Assembly (NCBI RefSeq): GCF_017562075.2
Contig: NC_054084.1
Location: 8,178,640 to 8,242,639, forward strand
Reading direction: 5' to 3'
Source: Anopheles merus
Lineage: Eukaryota; Arthropoda; Insecta; Diptera; Culicidae
Length of the DNA stretch: 64,000 nucleotides
Each line of letters opens with the position of its first letter. Within the stretch, counting starts at the first letter, position 1. Below the pieces are notes generated by a model, which saw nothing but the letters and a program-made list of their open reading frames with translations, had not been told where the DNA came from and ran no database searches. A program made the translations under genes and the position numbers. Shown here piece by piece: positions 23,434 to 36,300 of the stretch.

Positions 23434-25354
23434 GTAATTTCTTGATCGTTTGAAAATTATCTCATTATTTGAGTTATGAACGATAATTTGTACCGAGTGT
23501 AATTGCCGAACCATCCGAAACGATGTGTGTGTGCTAGTGTGGCAGAGCTGGGAAAGAGGAATGGGGGGAAATTGTGTCCGTTTTGTAGCGAATGTTTCTT
23601 GAACTGTTTGGGGTTCGTTGCTTGTTGTTTCTTTGCGTTTCCGTGTTGATCAATTCGTTCGGTTCTGCGTCATTGCGCGAACAGGTTGATTTCCGTTCCG
23701 AAGTGAAGCTCATCGTTGCCAAGTGAATCTCGCAGCGTGGGGTCATGTATTAGGTAATGAGCGTTTTTTTATGGTGTTTGAGTTTGCTTACCGAGTGGTG
23801 CAGGTGTGTCTTGAGTGTTTCGTGCTGTCAGTTGTAGGCGTTTTTGAGTGATTTTTGGTGTGATTGTGGATTTTTGTAAGGGTTAGACTGTTATATGCAT
23901 TAAAGTAGAGGTCAACAGAGAATCTAATGATGCTTTCAGTGCTCTGTTAATCCCAAAATAGTTTAATAGTGTCTAGGAAGCGATATAAATAACACGAAAG
24001 AGCTCTCCGAGAAGCCTCCTTTCCCAAGCACAGCGTTGAAGTCGACCGGATCTTCACTCCGGTTTGCATTTCAACACCAATAATTTGTGCATTCCTTTTG
24101 AGCTGCAGTTTCCGACAGCCTCACCCGACAGATTTAGCCAAATTCTTGCCGCTCTAAATCTCCGTTAGCTTGGCGAACTATCAGGATGAAGGATAAGTCA
24201 ATAGCCGCCACCATGGATCGCACAAAATCACCACCGCCAAGGAGAGAACTGGAGCGTATGCAAAATTAAGGCCACCGGGTCGACCCCCGTTATACGGTAC
24301 CACCGCGTGCGGCATGAGTATGCGATTATGTAGCTGATTATGGATCGGGTACGGCACGATCGCCCCCAAGAGCTCGAGCCCGGCCCAACCGAGCGGTAGC
24401 GCTTGGTCGGACTGTTTCTACCGAAAAAATCAAATTAAAAAATTCCTTTCCCAAAACTGGAGCTGCAAGTCCACGACGGCAGGTGGCAGGGAGCCGCGAT
24501 GTTACGTATCCGTGTCCTCGAGCGGGTGTTTTGATTTCGGCCGATCGGACGGTCGAAGCCAGCAAGTATTATCAACTGGCAATTCACCAGAAACGCGATC
24601 ACCGCGTTCTGCGATCGATTGAAACGGGTCAACAATGGTTTCCACCCGGTCGGCCACCCTCACACCAGTCGGCTCGATGGTGGTGCTGGTGGCGGTTGTT
24701 TTAGGTGGTTCAACCTTTTCGCGCATTTACCGCTGCTCGCCCGGCTGGCGAGAGTGGATGAAGAAATCAAACACGCTGCGGGTGTGACCTGACCTCCGGG
24801 ACCTGATCGCCGTTGGAAGGAGCACTTTTCGGCAAACCTCGATGGAAGAACTGATGGGTGCTACCATGTAATCATCAATTTATGATTGTTATTAGTCGGG
24901 CCCCGGATCCGGCAACTATCCGGTGAAGAAAGGGGGAAGGCTGCCATCGTTGGCTTACACATTTCGGCAAATCTTCAACTCGCCGCCGACGCTGCCACCT
25001 TCACGGTAGTGTTTTAATGGTAAGGCTATTGAGCGGCTCTATTCCAGCGGGTTCGCCGTCTAACGGCAGAGTGTAACGGTCCGCTGAAGAAGACATCGGG
25101 CCACGGGCTTAGTTGGTTTGGGCTATCGAGAATTAAGCAATAATGTTACATCATGGCGAAGAACACGGACAGCACACCGCTTCACCCAACAAGTCCTCCA
25201 CTGTGAATGGCGAACAGGTGTGTACGTGTGTGTGTGTGTTCAGAATGGCGCATCTTTGCGTAGAATTTGGAGGCCGTTACGCGTCCTGACCCTCAGACAC
25301 CGAGCGCTCTGATGCGCTGTAGGGCACGAAATGTGTTAGATCGTAAATGGTGAG

Positions 25355-25371
25355 CCCCTCCCCCCGCCCCC
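25355..25371 (-). other. C-rich run with G-quadruplex potential
   Basis: The plus strand reads C4-T-C6-G-C5, giving minus-strand G runs of 5, 6 and 4 with single-base spacers. It is followed at once by a TATAAAT word, but no initiator lies at the expected distance. Confidence 0.4.
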
Positions 25372-25568
25372 TCGTATAAATTCCAGCCAGGATTAGGACG
25401 CGCTGCTTTTCGGGGCGGGTGCCGTCATTAAATCGCTCCAAGCGGGCTGACGCGCTTATAAAAACATAAACCTCATCCTGTTGCCCTCCGGGGGCGCTAC
25501 TGGTTGCGGTGTCGTCATGCATGGCAGTGTGTCATGCCGGGCGACTGGGTGCCTGGAAAACGTCCGAG

Positions 25569-26316
25569 ATTTATGGTCTAATTAAAAACTCTCACCATAA
25601 ACGATAATCAATACGATTAGTGCACGTAAATGAGTTCGCTTTGTCGTGATAATGAAGTGCGATGTTTTCACCTACAAGGTTAGGCCGGTTGGGAACCGGT
25701 TTGCCCCGTTTTTTCGACGGTCTGGCGATGGAAACTAGCTCCAAAAAGGATAATCCGTCATTCGAGCCGTACTTTGCGAAGCGCATTGGCGGATGCGGCG
25801 TCTCGTTTTGGAGTCGTTTGTCCATTAATCTTTCTGTCGCTCCGCTGGATGACTCCTCTTCAAAATCCGCTTCGGCACCGTAGATCCAGGCGGTGGTGTG
25901 GTCCAGCAGATGATCCGCATCGATCATCGTAACCAGATAGAAATAGAGAGAGAGCAAGAGATAACAAAAAGCAATCCAAAAACCATCACAATAATCCAAA
26001 ATCGCTCGCGGTGGAAATGAATTAGCATAAATTTGCGCGAAATCTAACTGAACGCGTTTTATTTACCAGGGCGAGCTCGATGCGAGAAGCAGTGATAAAA
26101 TTTATAGCGAATTTTACACTCCATACTCCATACATATTCAAATGAAATCGTGGCTTCTCGCGAGACAGGATGAGACTGATTGGTTGATCGGGGCTTGGGG
26201 CCAAAGGTGCCCAGCGCCGCCGGTCATAAATACAGAAGTCGGTGGTTTTATGGGCGCAATGAGCTTATATGGTGGAGCAGCAACGAAGAACTGTAAAGTT
26301 GCTCCAGCCATTTATG
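25569..26316. promoter_or_regulatory. Candidate regulatory cluster of CATAAAT/ATTTATG words
   Basis: Four copies fall within 750 bp, at 25569, 26026, 26225 and 26310. The word matches the core recognised by Caudal and posterior Hox (Abd-B-like) homeodomains. By the window's average of one per 2 kb, fewer than half a copy would be expected. Binding and enhancer function are inference. Confidence 0.2.
25592..25927 (-). other. Unassigned open frame, minus strand
   Basis: An ATG at 25927 (A at -3, acceptable context) starts a 111-codon frame that encodes a charged, hydrophilic peptide (begins MIDADHLLDH) with dibasic pairs and no clear signal peptide from this ATG. A hand count over the first 84 codons gives about 61% G/C at third positions. 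A plus-strand frame over 25662-25883 looks equally protein-like, so at most one can be real and probably neither is. No family is recognised and the length is within chance. Confidence 0.12.
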
Positions 26317-27188
26317 CAGCAATAGGACATTAGGCGCTTAGCTGCCCGGGTTGATCTTTACCCAGCCGGACGCAATCCGCCGTCGCTCAGGGTTTGGTTA
26401 AGGTGGAGTCCGTTCGCTGATTCACCGTATCCTATGCAGCGGGAGCATCTAGAGCTAGGGTTAATATAAACCAGCATAGCAAAAGTATTACCAGACGAAA
26501 GATCACATCCTTGAACCGTTCGCATTAAACCCGCCATCGACACAAAAGGTACATCTTCATTTGCTGCCAAAGTAGTGCATGTCAACGGTATATAACCTTG
26601 AGGAATAAAAAAGGCACACCATATTTTCGAAAGCTGACCCCAAAATAAAAGCTCTGACGCATCTCAGCTGTCACTGGGCCGTGAGCGCAAAATGATACTC
26701 ATTTCGCGCTATAGCAAATCCAATAAGATGTTACCAATCTCACGCGTCTGCGAAGCGTCGACCGAGCGCCGAGTAAGTGTGGGTTGTAAGGTGGCAAATG
26801 AAAATCACACAGCCATTACCATAAACATCATACCCGAAAGCGCTCAAATAATTATGCTTACCGGGTTTGTGGTGGTGGCGAAGGGGCAGCCTTTGAAACC
26901 GTTCAATTTAAACTATTAGTCTACGAGCTGTATCTCGTGCGCGGACTGTCGAACAGTCGTCGGTTAATGATCGGTGATCGCTGCAGTGCCTCCACGTCGC
27001 ACTGTCAGCTCGTGAGCTCTTCCTTTTGGTTTCCGTGAGGTGAGGAGGTGTTGGAGGCTAGTAAGTGTCTGAAACACGATCCGTGTACCGTTAGCTTCAA
27101 CAAGGCGCAAGGTGTGCGCTGCCAGGGGATTTGGTATTATCATTTCATTTAAATTATATCAAAAAGACATAATTAAGGTGTACATGAT

Positions 27189-27209
27189 TCGGGGGAAAAA
27201 ACCCCCCGA
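27189..27209. other. Compact GC-stem hairpin with A-rich loop
   Basis: TCGGGGG (27189-27195) and CCCCCGA (27203-27209) form a perfect 7-bp stem around an A6C loop. It resembles a bacterial terminator stem in shape, but nothing else here is bacterial. The flanks are AT-rich. A 7-bp stem is expected by chance many times in 64 kb. Confidence 0.5.
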
Positions 27210-29822
27210 GGGCTAAATTATTGCAATCTACGACTTGCGTTGGGTACGCGGGAAGAGAAAGACCCCGAGTTGGCCGGCAAATGATCAAAGATTGTACGCG
27301 AGTACTCGTTTCCAGCTTGTTGGAGATGCTTGTTACACCGAGAGGAGCAAGAAATTCCGTAGCTGATCTGCACGAAATGTCTTTGAGGATTTGAGGTTCG
27401 CTCTCGGGCGCTGCTATCCAGCACCAGCACGCCCCACAAATAACTCAAACATCTGACCCAGAGCGTGCCCTCTCGTTACCCGCGATTCCACCTCCAACAA
27501 ACAAGCTTGTGCGGCGATAGACGGGCGGTACAAAGACACATCAAGTGTGCTAACCCAGCAATTTCTAGCACAGTCTCGTCTCCGGTGTCCGACAGTAACG
27601 AGCGCCCAAATGTTGTTTTTTTTCGACTTTCGGACGAATGTTTGATGCTTTCATGATCATCGTGAAAGGCTAGAGCGGCTGCTGGCTCACGCCTAGAACG
27701 AAAGTGCCTGACCTTCTTCCTTCACCTTCACCGGAAGGGACCGTCAGGGGAGGGTAGGGGAGGGCGTGTCCCATGTGTACCTGTTGGATTGGGTATGGCC
27801 GTCTCGTCAAAATGTAACTGTGGTAGGACGTCCAAGTCGACGTCACTAGGGCCAGCGCAAACCAACTTCCAACACGTCCATTGTGCTGGGCCCAGTGCGG
27901 GAGGCCAGCGGGACGACGGGACAAACGGCAATAATAATACTGTTAATCACAAAGTACCCAACGGGTCAGCCCGTTTCTGCTCGGTGGTGGATGGTGTTGA
28001 TCGGTAGATTAAAGGCATAGACACACACGCGTGCTGGTGCGCGATGCTGGAATCCGCAAAACGGTGAGGTTACGTTGATCGATGAATTGAGCCGTGGGCC
28101 ACATCGAGGTGAAAGCCACCGAACAGATTCCTGCCTGGTCACGCCTGCCGGTGGTGGCCGGTGTTGCTGTGTGTCTCGATCGGACCATCATCAAACGATG
28201 AAAGCAGATATGGAGGGAACGGTATGGTCCACCGACGCATCGGGTGGGTGTACGCGAGAGCGCGCGCGAGTTCGTCTCTTTCAAGAAATTCAACACGGGA
28301 AGCGTTCCACCGTCAGCAGTGACCCCGGCGTGACCTGTCTGTGTGCCGGTGTCCGGCCCATGTCTGTCCAGTATCAATTGATTAGTCATAGATGACGGTC
28401 ATAGCCGGTCTCGTCGGTGGGTGCCGACACGCTTGCCGCAGCTCATTGATTGCTTCCGATCGCAACATTCCGATGTCTGCCGTTTCGATGGTCGGGAATG
28501 AATATCCCGGGGTCTTATTGATCCATTATCGTGCACCGGCTGTGGGTCGTGTAGGAAGCCGTCAGAAAATAGTCACATGTGTTTGTATCGTTGCAACGTT
28601 TAGCGGGTCTCCTGCTCATCATCGAATGCCAACAGAGAAGCTTTTGAAGACGAGGTGTTAAAAATAGAAGCAGTAACGCCGCGATCACTCAGCAACCACC
28701 CGGCCGATCGTGTTTATTGGACAGTTTCGATAAACCTTCGTAACGGAGGATTTAAATACGAATGGAAGAATTTTCTTTTTTCACCCGCCGACAACACCCC
28801 GACGCGCTCATCCTCGGTCGATAGAGAGACTTTAGGTTCGTTTTCGTAAATGCGCATGTTTCGCGCATCAACCAAGGTGTAGTTTTTGCGTAGGAGTGTT
28901 TTGAATGAAACCCTACCCGTACTCCTTCTCCCCAAGCCGTCGCACGGGTGGTGTGTGTTTACGAAACGAAACGTTTCACGCTTATTATCCGCGGCCCGTC
29001 AGCCACAAATTCTCGTCCTCGGCAGTTAGGTGGACGAGCGTCCGTTTATCTCGATCCCGGGATGGGTGTTGCGACGAGCAGCTTCTTCGGGTAAAGTTCA
29101 GCGGGTCATGGAGCAAGTGTTTTCGGAGGTTGTGATTCAACTTTCACGCCCCGAGCCGCTGGCATCTTCAACACACCCACCGGTGAGCGCACGTGCCACA
29201 TGCTATCTTAAGCTGGTCGGAGCTTGAGCATGGTACATCGGGGCTTTGCCACCAATGCGTCTGTCACAGGTTGAGACATGTTTGTACGTGTGTAGATCCG
29301 AGTGAGTGGTGGTTCACCCAGCCCAAGTCATCGGTCCATTCGTACGTCCGTACACTAATCCGATAAATAGCACTCGAGCGTTTGATAAAGTAATGCGGCC
29401 TTAAACGGTCGGATTGCACTGAAGATTCCGCACCCCGCACTCAGTGAAGGTGTGCTGGACCTGAGCACCGGCAGACGGCTCTCAAGTGGCTTATTTAGAC
29501 GTTCATGTCGTGGTCGCGGAGAAGCATAAAATTTGGTTCATTTCCGGCGTGTTGGGTCGTGCTCGGATCGAGCCTTGGCTGCGTCTAGTGAAAGGAGCAG
29601 GAATGGAGCTCGGCCAGGTCGGGCTCGGCTGTTGTTGATGTTGGACGCTTTACTTTCGGGGTGGAGCAAATTTCTCCCGCTGTTCAAGTGCCGCTATCGG
29701 TTGCATAATGAAATTTGGAGCACTCGATCGGTCTGCAGGTCGTAGAGCAGTGGTACAGCATTGCCATGGTCGTAACAGGGCTTGAAGTTGGTATTTATTT
29801 ATTTTTACAATGTATTGTTCGA

Positions 29823-30485
29823 ATTTGCATAACGCATTAGGAAACATCGAAGGGTAAGTTTGCGTTTGCTTGTCAAAAAACTAGGCGAGAAAAACATTCC
29901 AAGAAGGTTGAATGACGGGTTTGGGCTTGAAGGAAGGTGAATATCGTAGGTCTACATTGAACCTTAGATTTGGACTTGGTAGATTGTGTCATAGTGTCGT
30001 AATTTCTAATAAGTAACCGAAAAGTTTCCGAAAAATATCGCCTAAATGTATGCAATTTTGAACCAACTTACCGTAAGACGCTCCAAAGTGGAGTTAACAT
30101 CGCACTAATGACTTGCTGCACCTTTTCGATTATCCTTCAGAAATTGCAAATCAAACTAAAGCAACGAGAGCACCTCCAAGCATAAACACCCCAACCTAAC
30201 AATGCATCAAACATGATACTTTCCTGAACTGCTGCTCCGGGGTGTACACAACCGCACGACAAATTGCCACCTAAAGGCTATGCATAGCCTTAAGTGTTTT
30301 TAGATATTAGCACCAGATAAGACGACACATGCAGCCGAACAAATCCGTTCCGTTGATTGCGCCCCCGAACCCAATCCCGCTCCCCGTACCCCTCAAAACC
30401 ATGCAAATTTCCGAACGATCAGTCAATGGCACATGATCAGTGTTGGCGCTCTGGTTTACGGTGGTCTAATTTATGCCACATGGAT
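29823..30485. promoter_or_regulatory. Two POU octamers and one ATTTATG word
   Basis: Perfect octamers occur at 29823-29830 (reverse, ATTTGCAT) and 30401-30408 (forward), with ATTTATG at 30479. Two perfect octamers within 600 bp is notable when about two are expected in the whole window. Function as an enhancer is inference. Confidence 0.2.
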
Positions 30486-31145
30486 GTGAATGGCAACAAA
30501 GCAGAATTAAAGGCAGCGAAACGAATGCAACCGCCTACGCATGATTTCGCGGCGTCCGTGCGCTCTGGCCCTGGTGGCCATTGTATTTCCGCGTTTTGGG
30601 GGAACGCCGGCTGACGCCGAAATGCGTCCGATCGTATCCGTCATCCGTGTGCGGGGCTGTTCAAGCCTGGTTCAAGCGGGTGATGGTGTGGATTAGAAGG
30701 CGCCACCATGGCGACGCCCTGGAGATCAATAAATGTGCATGCACTTCCGTCAGGCTTGTCTTGTCTTCACCTCCCTTGTTGGGAGTAGGTTGGGGGGCCA
30801 GGCCACTCGAATGGTGGAGTGAATTTATAAGGGCCTCTTGCAGAGGGTCTTTTAATCGGCTTTCGACGGAGGCTGCGTATCGACGCGCGGTAGCTGCAGC
30901 AGTAGATTCTAACGTGGGCGCGTGTTTCGAGCTGTCGAGCAAAATTTTCAGCACCACCTTCAGCCTAACCCTTTACACGCCTGCACACTCCTCCGAGAGT
31001 CAGGCTCTGCTGGTCAGGCATCGTTGTCTACTCACCAAAAAAAAAAAGCAAAAACAGCGTTTAATCCTACAAATGATTCCGTCTTCGATCCGGTGATCGA
31101 TGACATCGTTACCGTGGGTGCTATCAAATGGTGCCGCATGGTTTT

Positions 31146-31161
31146 TGTTGTTGTTGTTGTT
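31146..31161. repeat. (GTT)n trinucleotide repeat
   Basis: About five GTT units. It is a simple repeat without coding context. Confidence 0.85.
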
Positions 31162-31332
31162 CGCACAGAAATGATCCACCGCCACCCGCTTCAGGTGTCA
31201 CAACACCTTTGTTTCGTCCTAGATCCGAATGTATTTTTACCCCGAACGCTTTATACACACGCGCAAACGGGGCCTTCATTGATCGTGCCGGAGAAATGGC
31301 CCTGCCGACAGATCGCCGCCGGTGGATACGAA

Positions 31333-32698
31333 CATAAATCTTTCAACAGACGCATCAATGCGCAACCCCTGCCCCAGGCTTTCCCCTTGCGCACAAGCCG
31401 GCGTGATGGAATGGTGTGGCCTAAGAAACGCAACATATCACTTCGGCTAACAGTAACTCTCTAACTTCCAAACGCCTCAAACTGCCCGGTGGCTATCTGT
31501 CGAGAGGGTGCGCGAGCGCGATTCTCCGCCCCCCCCGTTAGGGGAACCGAACCGAGGAGAGGAGTGAAAGGGAACACACATAAATAATGATGGTTTTAAT
31601 AACGTGTAATAATTGACAGCAGGCTTCGGAAAGCGCGGTCCCGTGCAAGTCCGGTAGGCGGTTCGCGCGCAATGTACTTGTGCTCGGGTCAGGTTCAAAC
31701 CTATTCCACAATGCATTCTTCCGTACGTTCGCGCGTACGGCTGCTGCGTGCGGACAGTTTCGGTGCTTCTGGTGTGTGTTGTGCGCGCGCACGCGGAAAA
31801 ACGCGTCATTGTGGCGATTGTGAAGATAATTTTCTAAAGCTTCCCTTTGACGGGCGTTCGGATTCATTCGGGTGTCCTGGGCGGAACGGCGGCGCTGTGC
31901 GGGAACGCCCGAATGAACCTGCGCTTTCGTGAAGGTGGGGGGATTTAAAGGGTGAAGAAAAAACGAGCGAAACAAGAATATCATACCAGGACATAAGTGG
32001 GTCACAGACTGACGAGCATCGAGTTGAATTCCAGCCCCTTGCCGAAATTCCGGCGGAATGTTTCTTACCAAAGATGAACTATTCGTGGGGCAGAGCAAAA
32101 ACACGAATCTATCTTGACCGATATACTTTATTAACGTTTTTTTTGGCCAGAAGCTGAACATCATTCAGGAGGCATCGAATGCTCGAACCAGCACATAAAT
32201 CGTAGGTGATACAATTATTTACATACCATTCAATTAGTGGTAATAAGATCAGCAGAAGTAAGGGAACATAAAAGGGTGTCAGCCAATCTATTTTACGGCG
32301 CTTCTTTTTTGTGCTTAAAAATTATGCTAAAATAGAAGCAAAAAATCACCTCCAAAAAGATAGTTTAAAGGAGAATGGCGATATTAGTGCCAAAAAAAAA
32401 AAGGAGCTGCAAAAAAGTGATTGTGAATGTTCATCCAGCTATTGGCATAAATCAGACACGGGGTGTGTTGGCTAGGGAAAGGATTTTTTGTGCCTAAATG
32501 CATTCGTTTGTCTGGTTGGGGTTTTTTTGCATGGTAGCGATTGTTCCTAAATTGGTAGGTAACAAGACATTTCCTTTAGAAATATAGCTTCATAAATTTG
32601 GTAATGCTAGTAAGGCCCTTGTTAAATTATATTTGATTTAAAAGCTAGATAAAATCATTCAGAGGCCGCAGTTGTCCACGTCTTGAAAGATATTTATG
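31333..32698. promoter_or_regulatory. Cluster of six CATAAAT/ATTTATG words
   Basis: Copies begin at 31333, 31579, 32194, 32446, 32591 and 32692. This is the densest group in the window: six in under 1.4 kb against about 0.7 expected from the window average. The 3' part is AT-rich, which inflates the expectation. The word fits Caudal/posterior-Hox homeodomain cores. Confidence 0.22.
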
Positions 32699-33260
32699 TT
32701 TAGTTTGGTAACTTTTGAAGGTCGTGCATGGATTCGAAGGAATAGTCGAAGAAATATACTTACAATCTTTTCCTTCTAATAATTACACTGCGTGGAATGC
32801 ATGACTCCAAAACGACAACAAATTCAACTTGCTTCCATGACCTAATCACGAAAAACTTATCGCCACCGAACGGTCGAATGATTGTTTTGTTGCGATTACC
32901 ATCGACCAAATCAACACTTTGCTGTGTGCAGCCTAATTTACGCCTATTTTGGACAATCTTGCCCCGCGTCACAAAATCAAAACGTCAAAAGCCCAGGTGC
33001 CCATCGTTCGGTTGTGGGCTAATTGAGTCATTTGAAGCTCGTCAGCTTTCGGGGGGAAGCTAATAGGAAAATATTTATCATAATTTAACACAATGCCAAA
33101 AGCATGCGGTCACATGCGCTTCGACTCGCCCCGCCATTCGATTGGTAGCTGGTGATAGTGCTGCTGGTAGAGTTTGGCACGCGTCAGGTTGCATCGAGAT
33201 TGTTAAAATGAAGACTAAGCGAACGAGAGCGGGAGAATGGTTGCAGCGATTCAAATTGAC

Positions 33261-33309
33261 TCACACATACATACACACACACATCCACACACACACACAC
33301 ATCCACACG
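33261..33309. repeat. Compound (CA)n microsatellite
   Basis: CA units are interspersed with CATA and TCCA interruptions, an aged dinucleotide tract. Confidence 0.93.
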
Positions 33310-36300
33310 CAATCGAAACCTCGAAGCAAAATTAATGACCCATCATTAGAGCACCAACCGAGCGAGTGACGTCTAACCGTTTGGATCGATGCATTTTCGT
33401 CTCCTTAGAAAGGACGGCCGACCTCGCCAGCTAGCCAAAGCCTTCCATAACTGTGTAAGGGAAGGGTCGCAAGAAGCAGAAGAAAAGAGATCAACAAATT
33501 ACCCAATGACACCGTTTAAAACTGGCTCCAGTTTTGGCGAAACTGTTCGGAATCGATCGGCATTATGCCAACGCCTGATCGATGGTGACGATCCACCCGA
33601 GCCAGGCCTACGCTGTCTCACTCACCCCGGCACGTACGCTCCTTTGCTCCAGGTGTGTCTTATCGGTTGATGATCAGATAATTATGTTCATTTGTCGAAC
33701 CCGTCGCACAGTGCCATGTTGCACCTTTCGCACTCCGTTGCCCTCGTTTAGCTGCTAAAAACGAGATTAGATTATGATCAGGCGGTACGAAGTCGATCAC
33801 CCTTGCTTGGAGCATTCGGTTGCTTTCGGTCCAGTTCATTTCCAATAAAGTTGACCCGAAAAACTCGTTCAACTAATTGGATTGGATAGTTGATCTGGAG
33901 AGGGCAACACGACAAAAAAAGAAAAACACGATACACTAAACCGATCAACTTATCTGCGGACCGGCCGAGCACTTCAATCTGGAAAGGTAAACAAAATTCG
34001 TTGACTCAAGAACGGCCAAGTGGTGATAGTGGTGGTCCTGTTGGGCTCGTGTGCCAGGTGAACGGTGCGAAGTGTTGGCTCGTGCCATGCTCACCTGGAG
34101 GGTGCGAGGAACTTCACAGAGGTCGAAGGTGTAGAGGATCAATTATTTAATTTTCCAAATTCTTTACCTCCAATGATCGTGCTCTTGTTGAGCTGCGTAG
34201 AACATCTGACGGATGTTTTGAGCACCAAGATCTAGATTCTAGACATCGTTGGTGGCATAGAAATCAATCAAAACAGGAGTGTTTTCACGAGCAAACTTTG
34301 TTGTGAGATCGAGCGCTCATCTCACAAGTACCTGTCGATCGACCTCCAACAGCGTTCCGTGTTGGAGAAGTTATTGGATGATCTTCTAGAGTTGACGTAG
34401 GCCTCCCAGAATTGTACAGCTCGTTAGGAGTTCATTCGTTTGATGACCCCTAACGGGTTCTGGGTGCGTCTTGTACGTATAATCTTTGACCGCTTGTTAA
34501 ACGCACGAGTGCTTCGTCTGCGGCCACACCTAGCAATGTACCAGGACACCTGATACGAGGCTCGGGCACGTTCCACGTTGCTTCTAATGAGCAAAGTAGG
34601 GCCCACTTGAATATGTTCAGCATTGTGGCGCAGCATATCACCCCAGACCGGTGAAAGCGAGAGTTTCAAGCACGTCCGTAGCCGATGCCACATTACCTAA
34701 CGCAGTGCGTCCCTGCCCTACTTGACTGATTGATCTTTCTGGAGCTCCACATTGTTGTGCGTACGCATGTGGCTGTGTACGGAATCATGCTTGGTCTGAT
34801 TGAATTGAAATAACGACCAAATGAGATCATCCCCATCGAACGCCTGGTGCTGGTTGCGTTTGAAGCGCTGGAGAAGCTTTTGTGCCATCATCAGCAGAAG
34901 GTCACCCGGTCGGTCCTCTCCGTCGGTCTGCTGCTCTGCTTTTAACGCGCAGTGCGGTGCACATTTTTCGACATGTCAGTCTAAATTGAACATTTCACAT
35001 GTTTGCCAGCGTCTTTCCGCCCAGCAGGCCGGGCCGAAGTGTTGCGGAGAAAAATGAACCACATCGAATCTCGTCAATCACGGGCTCAATTGGAGAGGGC
35101 CCCGGTTTGCCAGTCCCGCCATCTCGCGGCGCTTTTGAGTACGCCAGCAGTTTCGGCAAACCCTTTTCAGCTGGAGCGAGCGTTTCGGCCGGCCCTCACC
35201 CGTGCCGGATCGATATTACGAAAATATTTATCTTTTAACATGGTTACGCCTGTCCGGCGGCTTAATTTCTCTCCGCGCAGTTCCATTTGACACGAGTGAT
35301 TTGTTTTCACCCTTCGAAAGTGCCACACCGGGGACACGGCGCGGTGAGTCACCTGGAGTGCGGTGCGGTCTTTTCTATTTCTTCATCGGAATCTTCTGGG
35401 TGGGAGAATGTTGCAGGCGATTTTCCAACCGACTGGCACCTTTTTAGTTCACGGAGCTTTCGCGCAGGTTAGAAGAGCCTGGGAATTTCGGGGGGGGGAT
35501 GATTTTTGAAGGCGTTAATAACTTCTCCACACCTTGAAGGTGTGTAATTAAATTGACTCAAAGTGCTAACCCGATTTCTGCCCGTTGGCGAATGCGTGCC
35601 CAACAGGGATTAGAGGTCGATCAATTTCAATTAGTGAAGCTGGGAATGGTTTCATTTTGCCCTTGAGCTACAATAAACGTTTAATAGAAGAGAGAAAGTT
35701 CCTGATTTGTTTCTTGCTGTTCATTGGCGATGATTTACAGGTTGCATCATTTAACTGTACTAAATAGTCTGAGTCTTTGCTAACAACCTCAAACGGTTAT
35801 TTACTTCTTTCCCAGAGGCTAATCCAATTTCCCTGTGTCACTTTACAGCCCTGCAGTGCACACTCCCCTGGTACAAAGTAGCAATCTAATTTGTGTCACC
35901 TGAGCCGGAAAAAGAAATCAGCCCTGATCGGAAACCGCTCAACCCCCGGGGAGGCATAGGGCGCGCACAAACAGGTACAACTGCAAAGCCCACCACGGCC
36001 TCCGCACTGGACTCAATTAAACTTCACCTTCCAGCGGAGTCTCAAACCACTGGACACCCCCGTTGATCGACGCGGTTACACGCACTCCGCCGTGGTGTAT
36101 GGTGCGCACTTTCTCGCAGAAAGAAAATCCATCCCTATGCGCAGCTTTCTCCACTGCCGTGTGGCGGCAGTGTGCGATGGTGTTGGTGCACCACCGTTAG
36201 CCAACTTCGGCACTTTTGAGGATTCCGGAAACTGGAGATAAATGGGCGCGAGCACCGCAAACGCAGCCCAACTGGATCAGGGACCAGGGGACAGGTTTAA

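Larger units (their letters stand above)
22201..25500. other. Non-coding segment with AT island and purine tracts
   Basis: No gene is recognised. An acceptor-like pyrimidine tract ends in AG at 22224-22225 but the frames beyond it close quickly. An AT-rich island spans about 22250-22540, a GAGA tract 23408-23433, a TG tract 25219-25240 and a C-rich run 25355-25371. A CATAAAT word is at 22619 and an ATTTATG word at 24878. Open frames are all under 110 codons. Confidence 0.6.
25501..29800. other. Non-coding segment with homeodomain-type word cluster
   Basis: No gene is recognised. The left third carries four CATAAAT/ATTTATG words (25569-26316) and a pair of opposed open frames (25592-25927). 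The middle has a compact hairpin (27189-27209). The remainder to 29.8 kb has only scattered open frames up to 126 codons on both strands and no simple repeats of note. Confidence 0.5.
29801..33100. other. Non-coding segment with POU and homeodomain-type words
   Basis: No gene is recognised. The longest open frame of the window (minus strand 31538-32164, about 208 codons) lies here; it is only slightly above the chance maximum, has no domain I know and overlaps plus-strand open frames. There is a (GTT)n tract at 31146-31161, a run of 8 C at 31529-31536 and AT-rich stretches at about 32265-32400 and 32560-32760. Confidence 0.5.

Noticed and set aside
27189..27209. Rho-independent terminator-like hairpin
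   Set aside because: The T-rich tail is missing, the rest of the window is clearly not bacterial, and a 7-bp stem is common by chance.
31215..31240. Partial resemblance to miR-10 (TAGATCCGAAT followed by T-rich sequence)
   Set aside because: The seed start differs, and the downstream sequence does not supply the complementary star arm, so no hairpin precursor forms.
31538..32164. Longest open frame in the window, about 208 codons, minus strand
   Set aside because: It is only slightly above the chance maximum of about 185 codons, overlaps open plus-strand frames, and contains no recognisable domain or coherent amino-acid pattern.
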